From Bartonella massiliensis (GTDB lineage Bacteria > Pseudomonadota > Alphaproteobacteria > Rhizobiales > Rhizobiaceae): a DNA stretch of 64,000 bases. This document shows positions 1 to 8,028 of this stretch, in pieces. A program made the position numbers and the translations under genes. Positions within the stretch are counted from its first letter, which is position 1. Every line of letters begins with the position of its first letter. The DNA lies in contig NZ_CABFVS010000020.1 in assembly GCF_902150025.1 (NCBI RefSeq), positions 16,268-80,267 on the forward strand. Direction: 5' to 3'. A model generated the notes under the pieces. That model had not been told where the DNA came from. It worked only from the letters and a program-made list of their open reading frames with translations, and ran no database searches.

Positions 1-833
1 AAGGCAATTAAGCGTGGCCCATCTTGTGTTTCCAAAATAAAATCATCTAAATCATTATCTATAGGAACATCTGTTTTAAGCCTAACAAGTTCACGAGAAA
101 TTTTAACCTGTTCACTATAAGCTTGTATGTTTTCACGTCGTTTTGTTTGCTTAATTTCAGTCACGCGTTGTAACAAAAGATCAAGAGAACCAAACTGATT
201 TAACAACTGAGCAGCAGTTTTTGGTCCAATGCCTGGAATACCCGGTACATTATCCGTCGAATCTCCAATTAATGCTTGTAAATCAATCATCTTTTCAGGA
301 GGAACACCCCATTTTTCTATAACTTCTGAGATACCTATATGTTTGTCTTTCATTCCATCATACAAGGATACATGTGTATTGACGAGTTGCATAAGATCCT
401 TATCAGAAGAGATAATGGTTGTCTTTGCACCAACCTTTGTTGCTAATTGTGTATAGGTCGCTATCAAATCATCCGCTTCAAAGCCTTCCTTTTCAATACA
501 AGGCAAATTAAAGGCCTTTGTTGCTTGGCGTATTAACGCAAATTGAGGAATTAAATCTTCGGGAGGTTCAGAACGATTCGCTTTATATTGAGGATAAATT
601 TGTTTTCGAAAAGTATCAGATGAATAATCAAAAATAACAGCAAAATGTGTTGGAACAATACCAGTTGCTGTATTACGAGCATCACAGAGTAATTTCCATA
701 ACATATTACAAAAACCAGCTACTGCTCCTATAGGAAGTCCATCCTTTTTACGTTTTAAAGGCGGCAAAGCATAGTAAGCGCGAAAAATATAGCCCGATCC
801 GTCAACCAACAAAAGATGATCTGTTGCTTTCAT
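1..833 (-). CDS. polA: DNA polymerase I, 5' part (runs off the window)
   Basis: About 277 codons are visible, reading leftwards from an ATG at 833 with GGAGA about 12 bases upstream; the gene continues past base 1. The visible part is the N-terminal 5'-3' exonuclease (flap nuclease) domain that removes RNA primers in repair and lagging-strand synthesis. The acidic metal-binding motifs of the family are present: LLVDGSGYIFRAYYALP near residues 8-24, YKANRSEPPEDL, FEADDLIAT, and the helix-hairpin-helix region GDSTDNVPGIPGIGPKTA. The polymerase domain lies outside the window. No break is seen in this part. Confidence 0.95.
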   Translation of the reverse strand, partial: MKATDHLLLVDGSGYIFRAYYALPPLKRKKDGLPIGAVAGFCNMLWKLLCDARNTATGIVPTHFAVIFDYSSDTFRKQIYPQYKANRSEPPEDLIPQFALIRQATKAFNLPCIEKEGFEADDLIATYTQLATKVGAKTTIISSDKDLMQLVNTHVSLYDGMKDKHIGISEVIEKWGVPPEKMIDLQALIGDSTDNVPGIPGIGPKTAAQLLNQFGSLDLLLQRVTEIKQTKRRENIQAYSEQVKISRELVRLKTDVPIDNDLDDFILETQDGPRLIA

Positions 834-966
834 GACAATTTTATTTCTCCATTTCAATTAAGAAAACACATTACCCTTATATATTTTTTTCACTTTTATT
901 TTAATTTTTTCATTTTGCCTCTAAAAAGCCATTTTTTCTTTCCATAAGACATGAAGTCGTTGCACT

Positions 967-1020
967 TTATATTACGTACCTAGAGCTTTTCTTTGCTGTT
1001 ACAGGATTAATAGCTTTCAT
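967..1020 (-). CDS. 17-codon small ORF, possible leader peptide upstream of polA
   Basis: An ATG at 1020 is preceded by an unusually strong ribosome binding site (AGGAGGAGC ending a few bases before the ATG) and opens 17 codons, MKAINPVTAKKSSRYVI, before a stop at 967-969. It lies in the gap between dnaQ and polA on the polA strand, about 130 bases before the polA ATG. A long hairpin is just upstream at 1062-1094. The binding site is better than that of most genes here, which suggests real translation. I do not recognise the peptide. It could be a regulatory leader or a small protein; a longer reading frame in the same phase up to 1248 is probably chance. Confidence 0.35.
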   Translation of the reverse strand: MKAINPVTAKKSSRYVI

Positions 1021-1061
1021 TTTGCTCCTCCTATGATAGCTGAGGTACGATGTAGCGACAG

Positions 1062-1103
1062 GGTCGTTGTGGTGTTCCCCTCCCCACAACGACCGTTTTT
1101 TTT
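1062..1103 (+). terminator. strong GC-rich hairpin plus T-run
   Basis: GGTCGTTGTGG (1062-1072) pairs perfectly with CCACAACGACC (1084-1094) around an 11-base loop and is followed by G and eight T (1096-1103). In plus orientation this is a textbook intrinsic terminator, but no plus-strand gene precedes it, so it may end a small RNA transcribed from about 850-1060. In minus orientation it is a stable hairpin in the leader of the 17-codon ORF. Confidence 0.55.
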
Positions 1104-1162
1104 GACATCTATATTTCTCATTTTTAAGCTTAAGTAACTTTTTTAGAGAAAAGGTAAGGGTG

Positions 1163-1870
1163 TTATTCATAAACTTTGAAGTTATTCCACAAAGCTTTTT
1201 CACCCATTTTATTGATAAAATCAGCGTGTAACTTTTTTTCTTGTGCACTCAATCTTGAAGGTAAAATCTGTGGACGCAATTTAACTGTATAAGGAGCATC
1301 TTTATCATTTTGGGTATGTTCATCAGTATCCCTTCTGTTATCAAAACCCAATACGCCCTGCTTTCCACCAATCAATTCAATATAAACATCGGCCAAAATC
1401 TCTGCATCAAGCAAAGCACCATGAAGAACACGATGGCTGTTATCAATTCCAAAGCGTTTGCATAAAATATCAAGAGAATTAGGACCCATAGGGAATTTAC
1501 GCCGTGCCATAGCCAATGTATCAAGAATATTATCAACACTGATAAGCGGCTTATTGACGCGTTTTAATTCTGCATTAATAAAACCTATATCAAAACTTGC
1601 ATTATGCGCGATCATGGTCGCGTCTTTGATAAATTCCAAAAATTCATCAACGATATCACTAAAACTTTTCTCGTTTTTTAGGCGTTCATTGGTTAATCCG
1701 TGAATTGCCACAACTTCGTCAGGAATAATAACATCTTCAGGGTTTAAATAAACGTGAAATTGGCGCCCTGTAAGATAACGATCAACCATTTCTACACAAC
1801 CAATTTCGATTATGCGATCTTTCTCTTTATCTAAACCTGTTGTTTCTGTATCAAAAATAATTTCACGCAT
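1163..1870 (-). CDS. dnaQ: DNA polymerase III epsilon subunit (3'-5' proofreading exonuclease)
   Basis: This 235-residue protein is the proofreading subunit of the replicative polymerase. The DEDDh exonuclease motifs are all visible: Exo I FDTETTGLD (D7 and E9), Exo II HNASFDIGFINAEL, and Exo III HGALLDAEILADVY with the general-base histidine and last aspartate. A poorly conserved C-terminal tail follows and would contact the alpha subunit. It lies 4 bases downstream of coaE in a dense minus-strand run aroE-coaE-dnaQ. The ATG at 1870 places the first motif at the usual distance from the N-terminus. Confidence 0.96.
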   Translation of the reverse strand: MREIIFDTETTGLDKEKDRIIEIGCVEMVDRYLTGRQFHVYLNPEDVIIPDEVVAIHGLTNERLKNEKSFSDIVDEFLEFIKDATMIAHNASFDIGFINAELKRVNKPLISVDNILDTLAMARRKFPMGPNSLDILCKRFGIDNSHRVLHGALLDAEILADVYIELIGGKQGVLGFDNRRDTDEHTQNDKDAPYTVKLRPQILPSRLSAQEKKLHADFINKMGEKALWNNFKVYE

Positions 1871-1874
1871 GATT

Positions 1875-2462
1875 TCAATTCTTTAGTATTTTTTTTATCA
1901 CATCAAAAACCTGTTGACGTGTATTCTCTAAATCTTTCCCTGTATCAATAATAAAATCAGCACGTTCTCGTTTTTCTTCATCCGACATTTGCCTCGCATT
2001 GATAAAGGCAAATTTTTTCTCATTCATACCTTGACGAATCATTACACGTTCTTTTTGTATTTCCGGTGGAGCAGAAACAACAATAACGCTATCTACACGA
2101 CTTTCACCATTTTTTTCAAACAGAAGAGGAATATCAAGAATAACTAATTTTTTCCCCTGTTTGCGTGCTGTATCAATAAATTCTCTTTCCTTTTCTTGTA
2201 CCAAAGGATGAATTATTTTTTCTAATGTTTGTAATTTTTCCTTACTAGCAATCAAAATTTCAGAAAGTTTCAAACGATTAACCTCACCGTTTTCAATAAC
2301 ACTAGGAAAAATACGCTCTATGCGTGACAAAGTTGGTTCACTTTTATAAAGCTGTTGTACTGCTTCATCAGCACTAAAAACAGAAATACCCGCTTGCTTG
2401 AAAAAATCCGCAACCGTCGACTTTCCCATGGCAATCGATCCCGTTAATCCTATGACCTTCAT
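1875..2462 (-). CDS. coaE: dephospho-CoA kinase
   Basis: This 195-residue P-loop kinase phosphorylates the 3'-OH of dephospho-CoA in the last step of coenzyme A synthesis. The N-terminus [12 protein letters not shown] is the Walker A loop, with [11 protein letters not shown] where the family has its substrate-binding Asp-Ala-Asp region and [11 protein letters not shown] as the following core strand. Length is normal. The start ATG overlaps the aroE stop (ATGA at 2459-2462), showing translational coupling inside the aroE-coaE-dnaQ run. Confidence 0.96.
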   Translation of the reverse strand: MKVIGLTGSIAMGKSTVADFFKQAGISVFSADEAVQQLYKSEPTLSRIERIFPSVIENGEVNRLKLSEILIASKEKLQTLEKIIHPLVQEKEREFIDTARKQGKKLVILDIPLLFEKNGESRVDSVIVVSAPPEIQKERVMIRQGMNEKKFAFINARQMSDEEKRERADFIIDTGKDLENTRQQVFDVIKKILKN

Positions 2463-3331
2463 TCTCTTTCTTTACTCATATCCTCTAAAATAGCTGTCCG
2501 TAATGCTTTTGTTACCTGTGGTCTTATTCCAAACCATCGTTCAAAACCTATAACAGCCTGATGTAAAAGCATCCCAAATCCATCAACAGTTCTTAGACCA
2601 CAAGCTTTTGCCTGTTGTAAAAAAGGGGTTATCAATGGTGTATAAACAATATCTGTTACCAATGCCGTTTCTTTTGCTTTATGAAAATCACAAAAAAAAG
2701 AAGTACTTTTTTCTTCTGTATTTTTTATGCCTATGGAAGTTGTATTAACAATCAAATCAGCTTGATAAAGAATTTCATGGATTTTATGCCAATCGTAAAC
2801 TTTAATGGGTTTTCCAAAATGCTGAGCTAAATTATCAGCACGTTGTTTTGTACGGTTAACGAGATAAATCTGTTCAAATCCGCATTTTTTTAAAGCGTAT
2901 AGGATCGCGCGTGCAGCACCACCTGCCCCAAAGACAAGAGCTGTTTCCCCTCCCCAATCAGATGCAAAATCATCAAGATTAGCGCTAAAACCATAGGCAT
3001 CACTATTTGTGGCACAAAGTTTATCTCCTTCATACCAAAGTGTATTAACAGCACCAATCATTGTCGCTCTTTCATCTTTATAATCTGCTAAGCGAAAGGC
3101 TTCTTGTTTATGTGGCAGAGTAACATTTCCCCCACAAAAGCCCATTTTTTGTAAAGAAGTCATAAAATGATTGAATTCTTCAGAGGTTACTTCCTGTGCA
3201 AGATATTCCCCTTGTAAACCATATTGTTTCAGCCAAAAATTATGAATTCTTGGTGATTTTGAATGATGGATAGGAAAACCAACAACAAAAGCGCGGGGAT
3301 AATTTGTTTGTCTTGTTATTAAATCAGCCAT
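2459..3331 (-). CDS. aroE: shikimate dehydrogenase
   Basis: It reduces 3-dehydroshikimate to shikimate with NADPH in the aromatic amino acid pathway. Seen here are the substrate-binding N-terminus ([17 protein letters not shown]), the catalytic segment [13 protein letters not shown] with its lysine, the NADP-binding loop [15 protein letters not shown], and the C-terminal [12 protein letters not shown] at 3331 is chosen over the TTG one codon earlier. The gene overlaps the maf stop by 8 bases and ends in the coaE start. aroB and aroK of the same pathway lie at 41.9-43.7 kb. Confidence 0.95.
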   Translation of the reverse strand: MADLITRQTNYPRAFVVGFPIHHSKSPRIHNFWLKQYGLQGEYLAQEVTSEEFNHFMTSLQKMGFCGGNVTLPHKQEAFRLADYKDERATMIGAVNTLWYEGDKLCATNSDAYGFSANLDDFASDWGGETALVFGAGGAARAILYALKKCGFEQIYLVNRTKQRADNLAQHFGKPIKVYDWHKIHEILYQADLIVNTTSIGIKNTEEKSTSFFCDFHKAKETALVTDIVYTPLITPFLQQAKACGLRTVDGFGMLLHQAVIGFERWFGIRPQVTKALRTAILEDMSKERE

Positions 3332-3920
3332 CAATAATCCCCAAATGACGCAATTTTACGAGCAGAGGCAGTAAAGGTAAACCAACAATGGTAAAAAAAT
3401 CTCCATCAATTTTTTCAAAGAGATGAATCCCTTCCCCTTCAATTTGATAGACTCCTACACTATTCAAGACATCTTTTCCGACACGCACTAAATAACGTTC
3501 AATAAATTCTGACGAGAGTAAACGCACAGACATATGTGCGCTAAAAGCCTCACCCCAAATTTTTTGACCATTTTTAAATAAAGCTACCGCACTATGAAGA
3601 GAATGTGTTTTTCCTGATAATTCACATAAACGTTTATGTGCTTCCTTAATATTTGTTGCTTTATGAAAAACTTTACCTTCCAAATCAAGCACTTGATCAC
3701 AACCAATAACGAAAGCATTAGGAAAACGATCTGAAACATTTTTTGCTTTTGCACCTGCGAGAAAACAGCTAAGTTCCTTAGGTGTTTTTCCTTTTGCTTT
3801 TTTTTCTATTTCTCTTTCATCAAAAGAAGCTCCTTCGATGAAAAAATTTAAACCTGCTTTCTTCAATAGTTGTGCACGATAAAAACTAAGAGATGCTAAT
3901 ATTAATGTCTCTGTGTTCAT
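3324..3920 (-). CDS. maf: Maf-family nucleotide pyrophosphatase
   Basis: This 198-residue protein belongs to the Maf/YceF/YhdE house-cleaning pyrophosphatases, which hydrolyse modified NTPs. The N-terminal [17 protein letters not shown] corresponds to the family signature (usually LASxSxRRxxLL), and [16 protein letters not shown] holds the catalytic Asp region. GCDQ rather than GADT is typical of the YceF-like subgroup, so m7GTP is a possible substrate by inference. It sits between ppsR and aroE, a usual neighbourhood in Hyphomicrobiales. Confidence 0.9.
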   Translation of the reverse strand: MNTETLILASLSFYRAQLLKKAGLNFFIEGASFDEREIEKKAKGKTPKELSCFLAGAKAKNVSDRFPNAFVIGCDQVLDLEGKVFHKATNIKEAHKRLCELSGKTHSLHSAVALFKNGQKIWGEAFSAHMSVRLLSSEFIERYLVRVGKDVLNSVGVYQIEGEGIHLFEKIDGDFFTIVGLPLLPLLVKLRHLGIIDG

Positions 3921-3932
3921 GAGAATTTTCTC

Positions 3933-4757
3933 TTATTTTCCTTCACGAAATCGTGATAAAAGTTCAAATATTGCAGCAGCAGTCTCTTCAATAGAGCGTC
4001 TTGTGACATCAATAATAGGCCAACCAAAACGTTCGCAAATGCGTTTTGCATAGATTAATTCTTCAGCTATGTTAATACGATTCGTATAACTCTCAAGAGC
4101 AAAACCTTCTCCCAAATCTCTATTTTGGCGAATATGTGAGATTCTTTCAGCTGAAGCAATTAAACCAATAATCAAAGAATTTTTTGCTTCTAAAAGGGAT
4201 TCTGGCAAATCAATATTAGGAATAAGGGGGACATTAGCCGTTTTGATTCCGCGATTTGCTAAATAGATACTTGTTGGTGTTTTAGAAGTCCTTGAAATTC
4301 CTACAAGAACCACATCCGCCTCAGATAAGCTACTGGAAGACTGTCCATCATCATGTTCTATTGTAAAATCTAGCGCTTCAATACGGCGAAAATAATCTGC
4401 ATTGAGATCGTGCTGTGCACTCGCACGTAAATGGGTTGGCATTCCAAGGTATGACTGAAAAGCATTTAAAACAGGATGCAATATATCAATACAGGGAACT
4501 TTTATTTTTTTGCATCTTTTCTGAAGAAGAAGTTTAAATTCTTCATCAATCATTGTGTAAAGAACAATACCTGGCTCTTGTTGTATTTCATCAAGAGCTT
4601 TTTGTAACTGTATTTTATTACGAATCATAGGATAGATATGCTCTGTTGCTTCACTCGTTGTATACTGCGATGTTACAGCTCTTCCAACAGAGATTAATGT
4701 TTCCCCCGTTGCATCAGAAAGCATGTGTAAATGAAAGGATTTTTTTTCTTTTATCAC
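3933..4757 (-). CDS. ppsR: PPDK regulatory kinase/phosphorylase (DUF299)
   Basis: This 274-residue protein matches the bifunctional ADP-dependent Ser/Thr kinase and phosphorylase that switches pyruvate phosphate dikinase (or PEP synthase) off and on. The N-terminus FHLHMLSDATGETL and the P-loop-like GISRTSKTPTSIYLANRG near residues 151-168 are diagnostic, with GWPIIDVTRRSIEETAA near the end. The start is GTG at 4757, with AAGGAG 11 bases upstream. It is the last gene on this arm before the origin candidate. No target dikinase is in this window. Confidence 0.9.
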   Translation of the reverse strand: MIKEKKSFHLHMLSDATGETLISVGRAVTSQYTTSEATEHIYPMIRNKIQLQKALDEIQQEPGIVLYTMIDEEFKLLLQKRCKKIKVPCIDILHPVLNAFQSYLGMPTHLRASAQHDLNADYFRRIEALDFTIEHDDGQSSSSLSEADVVLVGISRTSKTPTSIYLANRGIKTANVPLIPNIDLPESLLEAKNSLIIGLIASAERISHIRQNRDLGEGFALESYTNRINIAEELIYAKRICERFGWPIIDVTRRSIEETAAAIFELLSRFREGK

Positions 4758-4841
4758 AAAAATTTTAACTCCTTGTTAAGACATGTGTATATATCCTTAT
4801 CAATTTTTATAAAACCAAAATTTAGAAAAAACTTTCCATTA

Positions 4842-4850
4842 TTATGCACA
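4842..4850 (+). promoter_or_regulatory. DnaA box (relaxed consensus)
   Basis: TTATGCACA matches the relaxed consensus TTATNCACA. It is one of three such sites within 150 bases in the origin candidate. Confidence 0.45.
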
Positions 4851-4947
4851 AATTAAATGCTTGTGATAATCAAACACCTTTTATAGAAGAAAAGAGGGGA
4901 TAATGTCTTTAAGACAATGTTATTTTTATTCTTTTCTTCTTCTCTTG

Positions 4948-4956
4948 TGTGGATAA
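4948..4956 (-). promoter_or_regulatory. DnaA box (perfect consensus)
   Basis: TGTGGATAA is the exact complement of TTATCCACA, the strongest DnaA box. It lies next to the A/T-only stretch expected to melt. Confidence 0.55.
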
Positions 4957-4983
4957 AATCGAGGATAAGTGAAGGATAAATAA

Positions 4984-4992
4984 TAATCCACA
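4984..4992 (+). promoter_or_regulatory. DnaA box-like site, one mismatch
   Basis: TAATCCACA differs from TTATCCACA at one position. It lies 28 bases from the perfect box and in the opposite orientation. Confidence 0.4.
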
Positions 4993-5316
4993 CTAAACAC
5001 AGCTTTAAATAAAAAGAATTTTTCCTTTAAAATATAAATTTATTAATAAATTTTAAAAATATCTTTGAATAATATTTCATAAATGTTACAGTTTTAATCA
5101 TATTTCTGTTATAATAATTAGAATACTATCTGGATTTTATAATTTTAAAATTTTTCATATAATTTATTAATATTACACGAATAAATTTCATATAAATGAC
5201 ACTTGCGGATTCAAAAAATTGAGTGTAAAATGTTATTTTCTTAGGAATATTTCATTCTATAAAATTTCCATAAATTGTTTAAGGTAATTCTCTCCTTAGT
5301 TAAAAGAGCATATTTC

Positions 5317-6582
5317 ATGCAAAAAATGAAACTACAAGAACTTAAAAGCAAAAATCCCGTTGAACTTGTTTCTTTTGCTGAAACGTTAGAAGTCGAAAAT
5401 GCTTCGCTTATGCGTAAACAAGAATTAATGTTTGCGATTTTGAAAAAACTTGCTCTACAAGATGTCGAAATTATAGGAGAAGGTGTTGTTGAAGTTTTGC
5501 AAGACGGGTTTGGATTTTTGCGGTCTGCTGACGCTAACTATCTTCCTGGACCCGACGATATTTATCTTTCACCATCACAAATTCAGTCATTTTCTTTAAA
5601 AACAGGTGATACCATTGAAGGCCCTATACGGAGTCCAAAGGAAGGGGAACGTTATTTTGCCCTTCTTAAAATTAATACAATTAATTTTGAAAAAACTGAA
5701 AAGATTCGTTATAAAATTCACTTTGATAATCTTACTCCTCTTTACTCAAATGAACGTTTCCAAATGGAAATACAAGATCCTACAGAAAAGGATATGTCAT
5801 CGCGTGTGATTGATTTAATATCTCCATTGGGAAAAGGACAAAGAGGGTTAATTGTTGCACCACCACGGACTGGAAAAACAGTTCTCCTTCAAAATATTGC
5901 TCATTCTATAACCACTAATCATCCTGAATGTTATCTTATTGTTCTTTTGATTGATGAAAGACCAGAAGAAGTTACGGATATGCAGCGTTCAGTGAAGGGA
6001 GAAGTGGTTTCTTCTACTTTTGATGAACCAGCAATACGTCACGTACAAGTGGCAGAAATGGTTATTGAAAAAGCCAAACGCCTTGTTGAATCTGGACGTG
6101 ATGTTGTTATTCTTCTGGATTCTATTACACGTCTTGGGCGTGCATATAATACGGTTGTTCCTTCTTCTGGTAAGGTTTTGACAGGTGGTGTGGATGCAAA
6201 CGCTTTACAACGTCCAAAACGTTTTTTTGGTGCTGCACGTAATATTGAAGAAGGTGGATCTTTAACTATTATTGCAACGGCTTTGATTGATACAGGAAGC
6301 CGTATGGATGAGGTCATTTTTGAAGAATTTAAAGGAACTGGTAACTCGGAAATCGTTCTTGATCGTAAAGTTGCTGATAAGCGTATTTTCCCTGCTATGG
6401 ATATTTTGAAGTCAGGAACGCGTAAAGAAGAACTTTTGGTTGCACGACAAGATTTGCACAAAATTTTTGTTCTTCGTCGTATTTTAGCACCTATGAATGT
6501 AACAGATGCAATTGAATTTTTGATTGATAAGTTAAAGCAAACAAAAAATAATAGTGAATTTTTTGATTCAATGAATACGTAG
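5317..6582 (+). CDS. rho: transcription termination factor Rho
   Basis: The 421-residue hexameric RNA helicase ends transcription at rut sites. An ATG at 5317 gives the conserved N-terminus [20 protein letters not shown]; an upstream in-frame start at 5275 would add 14 unconserved residues. Seen in order: N-terminal helical domain, cold-shock RNA-binding fold with GFGFLRS, Walker [16 protein letters not shown] near residue 180, Walker [12 protein letters not shown], the Q-loop [18 protein letters not shown], and the R-loop [11 protein letters not shown]. It is the first plus-strand gene right of the origin candidate and heads rho-mnmE-mnmG-rsmG-parAB. Confidence 0.97.
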   Translation: MQKMKLQELKSKNPVELVSFAETLEVENASLMRKQELMFAILKKLALQDVEIIGEGVVEVLQDGFGFLRSADANYLPGPDDIYLSPSQIQSFSLKTGDTIEGPIRSPKEGERYFALLKINTINFEKTEKIRYKIHFDNLTPLYSNERFQMEIQDPTEKDMSSRVIDLISPLGKGQRGLIVAPPRTGKTVLLQNIAHSITTNHPECYLIVLLIDERPEEVTDMQRSVKGEVVSSTFDEPAIRHVQVAEMVIEKAKRLVESGRDVVILLDSITRLGRAYNTVVPSSGKVLTGGVDANALQRPKRFFGAARNIEEGGSLTIIATALIDTGSRMDEVIFEEFKGTGNSEIVLDRKVADKRIFPAMDILKSGTRKEELLVARQDLHKIFVLRRILAPMNVTDAIEFLIDKLKQTKNNSEFFDSMNT

Positions 6583-6613
6583 AATCATTAAAGTTTTTAT
6601 TAGGATAGAACCT

Positions 6614-7921
6614 GTGGATACAATCTTTGCTGTTTCGAGTGGATTGTTACCTTCGGGGGTTGCAGTCATCCGTCTTTCTGGCCCTCATGTTGAGCATATA
6701 GTTAAAACGCTTTGTGGTTGTTTACCTAAAGCACGCTTTATGCATTATGGAAATATTACTGCTCGTGATGGTAGTTTTTTAGATTCTGCTTTAACTGTTT
6801 TTTTTCCTGCACCTCATAGTTTTACGGGGGAAGATTGTGCAGAGTTTCATTTACATGGAGGAAAAGCGGTTGTTAATCGTTTTCTTGATGAATTATCGAC
6901 ATTTTCTGGATGCCGTATTGCAGAGGCCGGTGAATTTTCTCGTCGTGCATTTAGGGAGGGAAAATTAGATCTTGTTCAAGCAGAAGGTCTTGCTGATTTA
7001 ATAGAAGCAGAAACAGAAAGCCAACGTCGTTTAGCTGTTATGGGGACAAGTGGGCATTTAACAAAACTCTATCGTGATTGGCGCCATAAGCTTATGAAGG
7101 CGCGTGCTTTTATTGAAGCAGAACTTGATTTTGTTGATGAAGCAGATATTCCTAACGCGATATCTGATAAAATTTGGAAAGATGTGGAAGATCTTTGTAC
7201 TTCTCTTCGAGAACATATTGCTAAAGGGGAGCGTGCAGGTATTTTACGTGATGGATTAAAAATTGTTATTGCAGGGGCTCCAAATTCTGGAAAATCAAGC
7301 ATTATGAATCGTCTTGCAGGAAGATCTGTTGCCATTGTGACAGAAGAAGCAGGAACAACGCGTGATGCTTTAGAAATGAGACTCATTCTTGGTGGTTTAC
7401 CTGTTTTTTTAACGGATACTGCTGGTTTTAGAAAAACAGAAAATAAAATAGAACAATTAGGGATAGAAGTTGCTAAACAGCATGTTAGAGAAGCTGATTT
7501 AGTTATTTTGGTTTATGATATAGGAAATCCTAAGCAAATTGATTTACCAAAAACATCGGCTGAAATATGGCGCGTTGGCAATAAGCTTGATCTTTATGAA
7601 AAAAATGATCCGTGTTGGTCTATACAATTTTCTGCATTAACGGGTTTAAATTTTGATTGTTTTATCAGAGAACTTGAATCTTTTTGTGATCATCGTGCTT
7701 CTGAAGTTGGAAACCTTGTTCCGGCGCGTAAAAGACAACTTCAACTTTTAAAGGAAGCTGTTGAGGAGATTGAAAATTCTCTCAATTATCATTCTCTTGA
7801 TCTTAGTTTACGTGCAGAACATCTCCGTCGTGCAAGTGATTTTCTTGGAAGAATTACGGGAGATATTGATGTTGAAGATTTACTTGATATTATTTTTTCA
7901 GAGTTTTGTGTTGGTAAATAA
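6614..7921 (+). CDS. mnmE: tRNA modification GTPase MnmE
   Basis: With MnmG it makes the 5-carboxymethylaminomethyl group on wobble uridine 34 of certain tRNAs. The 435-residue protein has the folate-binding N-terminal domain (IFAVSSGLLPSGVAVIRLSG), a helical domain split by the G domain (G1 GAPNSGKSS near residue 221, G2 GTTRDALE, G3 DTAGFR, G4 NKLD) and the C-terminal FCVGK whose cysteine is catalytic. The start is GTG at 6614. It is followed by parS-like sites and then mnmG, its functional partner. Confidence 0.97.
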   Translation: MDTIFAVSSGLLPSGVAVIRLSGPHVEHIVKTLCGCLPKARFMHYGNITARDGSFLDSALTVFFPAPHSFTGEDCAEFHLHGGKAVVNRFLDELSTFSGCRIAEAGEFSRRAFREGKLDLVQAEGLADLIEAETESQRRLAVMGTSGHLTKLYRDWRHKLMKARAFIEAELDFVDEADIPNAISDKIWKDVEDLCTSLREHIAKGERAGILRDGLKIVIAGAPNSGKSSIMNRLAGRSVAIVTEEAGTTRDALEMRLILGGLPVFLTDTAGFRKTENKIEQLGIEVAKQHVREADLVILVYDIGNPKQIDLPKTSAEIWRVGNKLDLYEKNDPCWSIQFSALTGLNFDCFIRELESFCDHRASEVGNLVPARKRQLQLLKEAVEEIENSLNYHSLDLSLRAEHLRRASDFLGRITGDIDVEDLLDIIFSEFCVGK

Positions 7922-7937
7922 TGATTCACGTGAAACA
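7922..7937. promoter_or_regulatory. parS: parS-like centromere site 1
   Basis: The 16-mer TGATTCACGTGAAACA differs from the widespread ParB site TGTTTCACGTGAAACA at one position. It overlaps the mnmE stop and is 3.5 kb upstream of parB. Confidence 0.75.
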
Positions 7938-7983
7938 TTGATTATTTCATAGACATGTTTAAAATATTATGTAATTTATATTC

Positions 7984-7999
7984 TGTTTCACGTGAAACT
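7984..7999. promoter_or_regulatory. parS: parS-like centromere site 2
   Basis: TGTTTCACGTGAAACT has one mismatch, at the last base, to the consensus parS. It lies in the mnmE-mnmG gap, 62 bases after site 1. Confidence 0.8.
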
Positions 8000-8028
8000 T
8001 TAGAATTGTTTTCTATGGAATGAATTAA

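Larger units (their letters stand above)
834..1162. other. polA-dnaQ intergenic region
   Basis: A 329-base gap holding the hairpin/T-run at 1062-1103 and the 17-codon ORF at 967-1020. The 7-base sequence CAACGAC occurs both in the 3' arm of the hairpin (plus strand) and, on the minus strand, just after the stop of the small ORF, so an alternative pairing across the ORF is possible. No tRNA or known riboswitch was recognised. Confidence 0.4.
4758..5316. other. candidate chromosomal replication origin (oriC)
   Basis: This 559-base, very AT-rich gap separates minus-strand genes on the left from plus-strand genes on the right. It holds a perfect DnaA box TGTGGATAA at 4948-4956, TTATGCACA at 4842-4850 (fits TTATNCACA) and TAATCCACA at 4984-4992 (one mismatch). 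A long stretch of nearly pure A/T at about 5005-5200 could serve as the unwinding element. A 10-base inverted repeat (GAAGAAAAGA near 4887 and TCTTTTCTTC near 4931) surrounds the palindrome TGTCTTTAAGACA. In related Alphaproteobacteria the origin lies beside hemE in this gene order, close to parAB. No protein gene is visible. Confidence 0.6.

Noticed and set aside
967..1248. 93-codon ORF extending the 17-codon ORF upstream into dnaQ
   Set aside because: It overlaps the dnaQ 3' end and runs through the hairpin; only the last 17 codons have a good start site.
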